A stretch of DNA of 7,411 nt. It comes from Chitinophagaceae bacterium UBA4412 (GTDB taxonomy: Bacteria; Bacteroidota; Bacteroidia; Chitinophagales; Chitinophagaceae). Shown here one piece after another: positions 6,261 to 7,411 of the stretch. The stretch's first letter is position 1. Each line of letters starts with the position of its first letter. The DNA lies in the NCBI GenBank assembly GCA_002400445.1, contig DGQO01000119.1:1-7411 (forward strand), written 5' to 3'. The position numbers and the translations under genes were made by a program. The notes below the pieces were generated by a model, which made no database searches, was not told the DNA's origin, and saw only the letters and a program-made list of their open reading frames with translations.

Positions 6261-7370
6261 TCAATGATCCGCCCACAGCAGGCATACAGGGCGGCTTAAA
6301 GAAACGTCCTTATTGAGCTTGCTGAGCATACCTGTTTTTTTATTTCGCAAAAAAACCACAATGCTATTGGTATTCTGATTGGCCACTAAGAGATATTGTC
6401 CGTCTTTGCTCAGGATGAAATTTCTTGGTGCTGTGCCCATCACATCCTGGAAGCCTACGGTTTTGAGCTGCCCGTTTTTTTTACTGATACGATAGACAAC
6501 AATATTGTTGGCCACCCCACGGTTAGAGCCGTAGAGAAACTTCCCGTCTGGGGAAATATGAATATCCGCACTGCCGGCAAATCCTTTGCTTCCAGGCTCC
6601 ATAGTACTTATATTTTGCAACTGCGTGAGTCTGCCGTCGGCATGATGGTAGCGAAAAACGGTTATGGTTCCGGATAATTCTTCAATGAGGTAAGCAAACT
6701 TTTTATTGGGATGAAATACCAGGTGCCGGGGACCATTTCCCGGATTCACTTTTACAAAAGGCACCGAGGCCTGCGTTAGCTTTCCATCCTGTGCATTAAA
6801 GCGGTAGGTCATCAGTTTATCTATACCCAGGTCTGCTGCGTACACATACTTTTCGTCGGGGGAAAGCACAGTAGAATGCACATGCGGCCGGCTTTGCCGC
6901 CCTGGATCGGGGCCAGCCCCAAAATGTTTTATTACTTGTACGGTATCAAGCATACCCGCAGTGGATCGCAGCAAGCTCAAAGTGCCGCTACTGTAATTGG
7001 CGGCCATCACCCATCGGCCGGTTTTATCAATTGTGATATAACAAGGATCATTACCTCCGCTTGGGGCAGTACTTTTAAGCGCCAATGCGCCGCTGTTTTT
7101 ATCAAATGCAAAACTAGTGATGGCACCTGGTCGTTGAGGCTCTGAAGTTTCGCTCACTGCATATAAAAATTTTTGATCTGGAGATAAAGCCATGTAGGAT
7201 GGATTTACTGCGGAAGCAGAATCAATCAGCTTCAGCGCTCCCTGTTCAAATTTAAATACATAGATGCCAAAACTCCCGGCGTTCGTATATGTGCCTGCCA
7301 GCAAATAATCCTGGCCGCTCGCAGTCGCCAGGTAAAAAAGGCACGCAAGCCCTGCAATCATTCTTTTCAT
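6261..7370 (-). CDS. Exported lactonase-family seven-bladed beta-propeller protein (6-phosphogluconolactonase-like)
   Basis: This is a 369-residue protein. Residues 1-20 are a signal peptide (MKRM, a hydrophobic run, ATASGQ), so it acts in the periplasm or beyond. The rest matches the lactonase propeller family (COG2706). Blade-type repeats of the form LSPDxKFLYA recur at about 62-71, 169-178, 272-281 and 319-330. Conserved family motifs are RQSRPHVHS (158-166), GNGPRHLVFHP (211-221), E230, and SADIHISPDGKFLYGSNRG (267-285), with the His, Arg and Glu residues clustering at the presumed active site. Relatives include E. coli Pgl (6-phosphogluconolactonase) and muconate-lactonizing-like proteins. 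Because a phosphorylated sugar lactone is not expected outside the cytoplasm, a different lactone or sugar substrate seems more likely. The start ATG leads straight into the signal peptide. It converges on the lipoprotein gene and has no same-strand partner in the window. Confidence 0.9.
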   Translation of the reverse strand: MKRMIAGLACLFYLATASGQDYLLAGTYTNAGSFGIYVFKFEQGALKLIDSASAVNPSYMALSPDQKFLYAVSETSEPQRPGAITSFAFDKNSGALALKSTAPSGGNDPCYITIDKTGRWVMAANYSSGTLSLLRSTAGMLDTVQVIKHFGAGPDPGRQSRPHVHSTVLSPDEKYVYAADLGIDKLMTYRFNAQDGKLTQASVPFVKVNPGNGPRHLVFHPNKKFAYLIEELSGTITVFRYHHADGRLTQLQNISTMEPGSKGFAGSADIHISPDGKFLYGSNRGVANNIVVYRISKKNGQLKTVGFQDVMGTAPRNFILSKDGQYLLVANQNTNSIVVFLRNKKTGMLSKLNKDVSLSRPVCLLWADH

Positions 7371-7390
7371 AAAGCAAAAGAAAGGCTTTT

Positions 7391-7398
7391 CAAAGAGA
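7391..7398 (-). promoter_or_regulatory. Weak candidate -7 box (TCTCTTTG) for the lactonase gene
   Basis: On the minus strand TCTCTTTG matches TAnnTTTG except for the second base. It lies 20 bases before the ATG at 7370, close to the spacing of the other boxes in the window. The -33 region falls at or beyond the window edge and cannot be judged. Confidence 0.25.
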
Positions 7399-7411
7399 TC
7401 TTTAATAAGAA

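Noticed and set aside
1..7411. Defence system, mobile element, CRISPR array, tRNA or riboswitch
   Set aside because: I looked for transposase or integrase genes, terminal repeats, regularly spaced repeats, tRNA-like folds and structured leaders and saw none; the spacers are short and accounted for by promoters and terminators.

Overview
The window looks like chromosomal DNA from a member of the Bacteroidota, most likely close to the Chitinophagaceae. This rests on the protein types, AT-rich spacers with little Shine-Dalgarno signal, and TAnnTTTG boxes of the Bacteroidota housekeeping (sigma-ABfr) promoter in front of several genes. No rRNA, tRNA, mobile element, CRISPR array or phage gene is visible. 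Coding density is high and no gene-free stretch exceeds about 200 bases.

Layout. Positions 1-3361 hold three minus-strand genes, read right to left. The first is a secreted two-lobed aspartyl protease with a C-terminal PDZ domain. Next comes a zinc-binding M16 peptidase. One base after it starts a second M16 subunit that has lost the zinc site and runs off the left edge of the window. A divergent spacer (3362-3428) leads into three plus-strand genes. These are mqnC (futalosine-pathway menaquinone biosynthesis), a small exported DUF2911 protein, and an OmpA/MotB-type outer-membrane lipoprotein with its own promoter. A strong hairpin terminator lies after the DUF2911 gene. A second perfect 16-bp hairpin lies between the lipoprotein gene and the convergent minus-strand gene at the right, an exported seven-bladed lactonase-family propeller protein.

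How the genes fit together. The M16 pair is almost certainly one transcriptional and functional unit: an active plus an inactive subunit, as in M16B processing peptidases. The aspartyl protease just upstream may share a transcript, but a TAnnTTTG box directly before the M16 start suggests the pair can also be transcribed alone. The plus-strand genes are functionally mixed (quinone synthesis, unknown exported protein, envelope anchoring), and the lactonase gene is a separate unit. I see no convincing undescribed multi-gene system. The points most worth a second look are the proteolytic cluster, the possible leaderless start of the M16 gene, two start-codon corrections, and the exported location of a lactonase family usually discussed as cytosolic.
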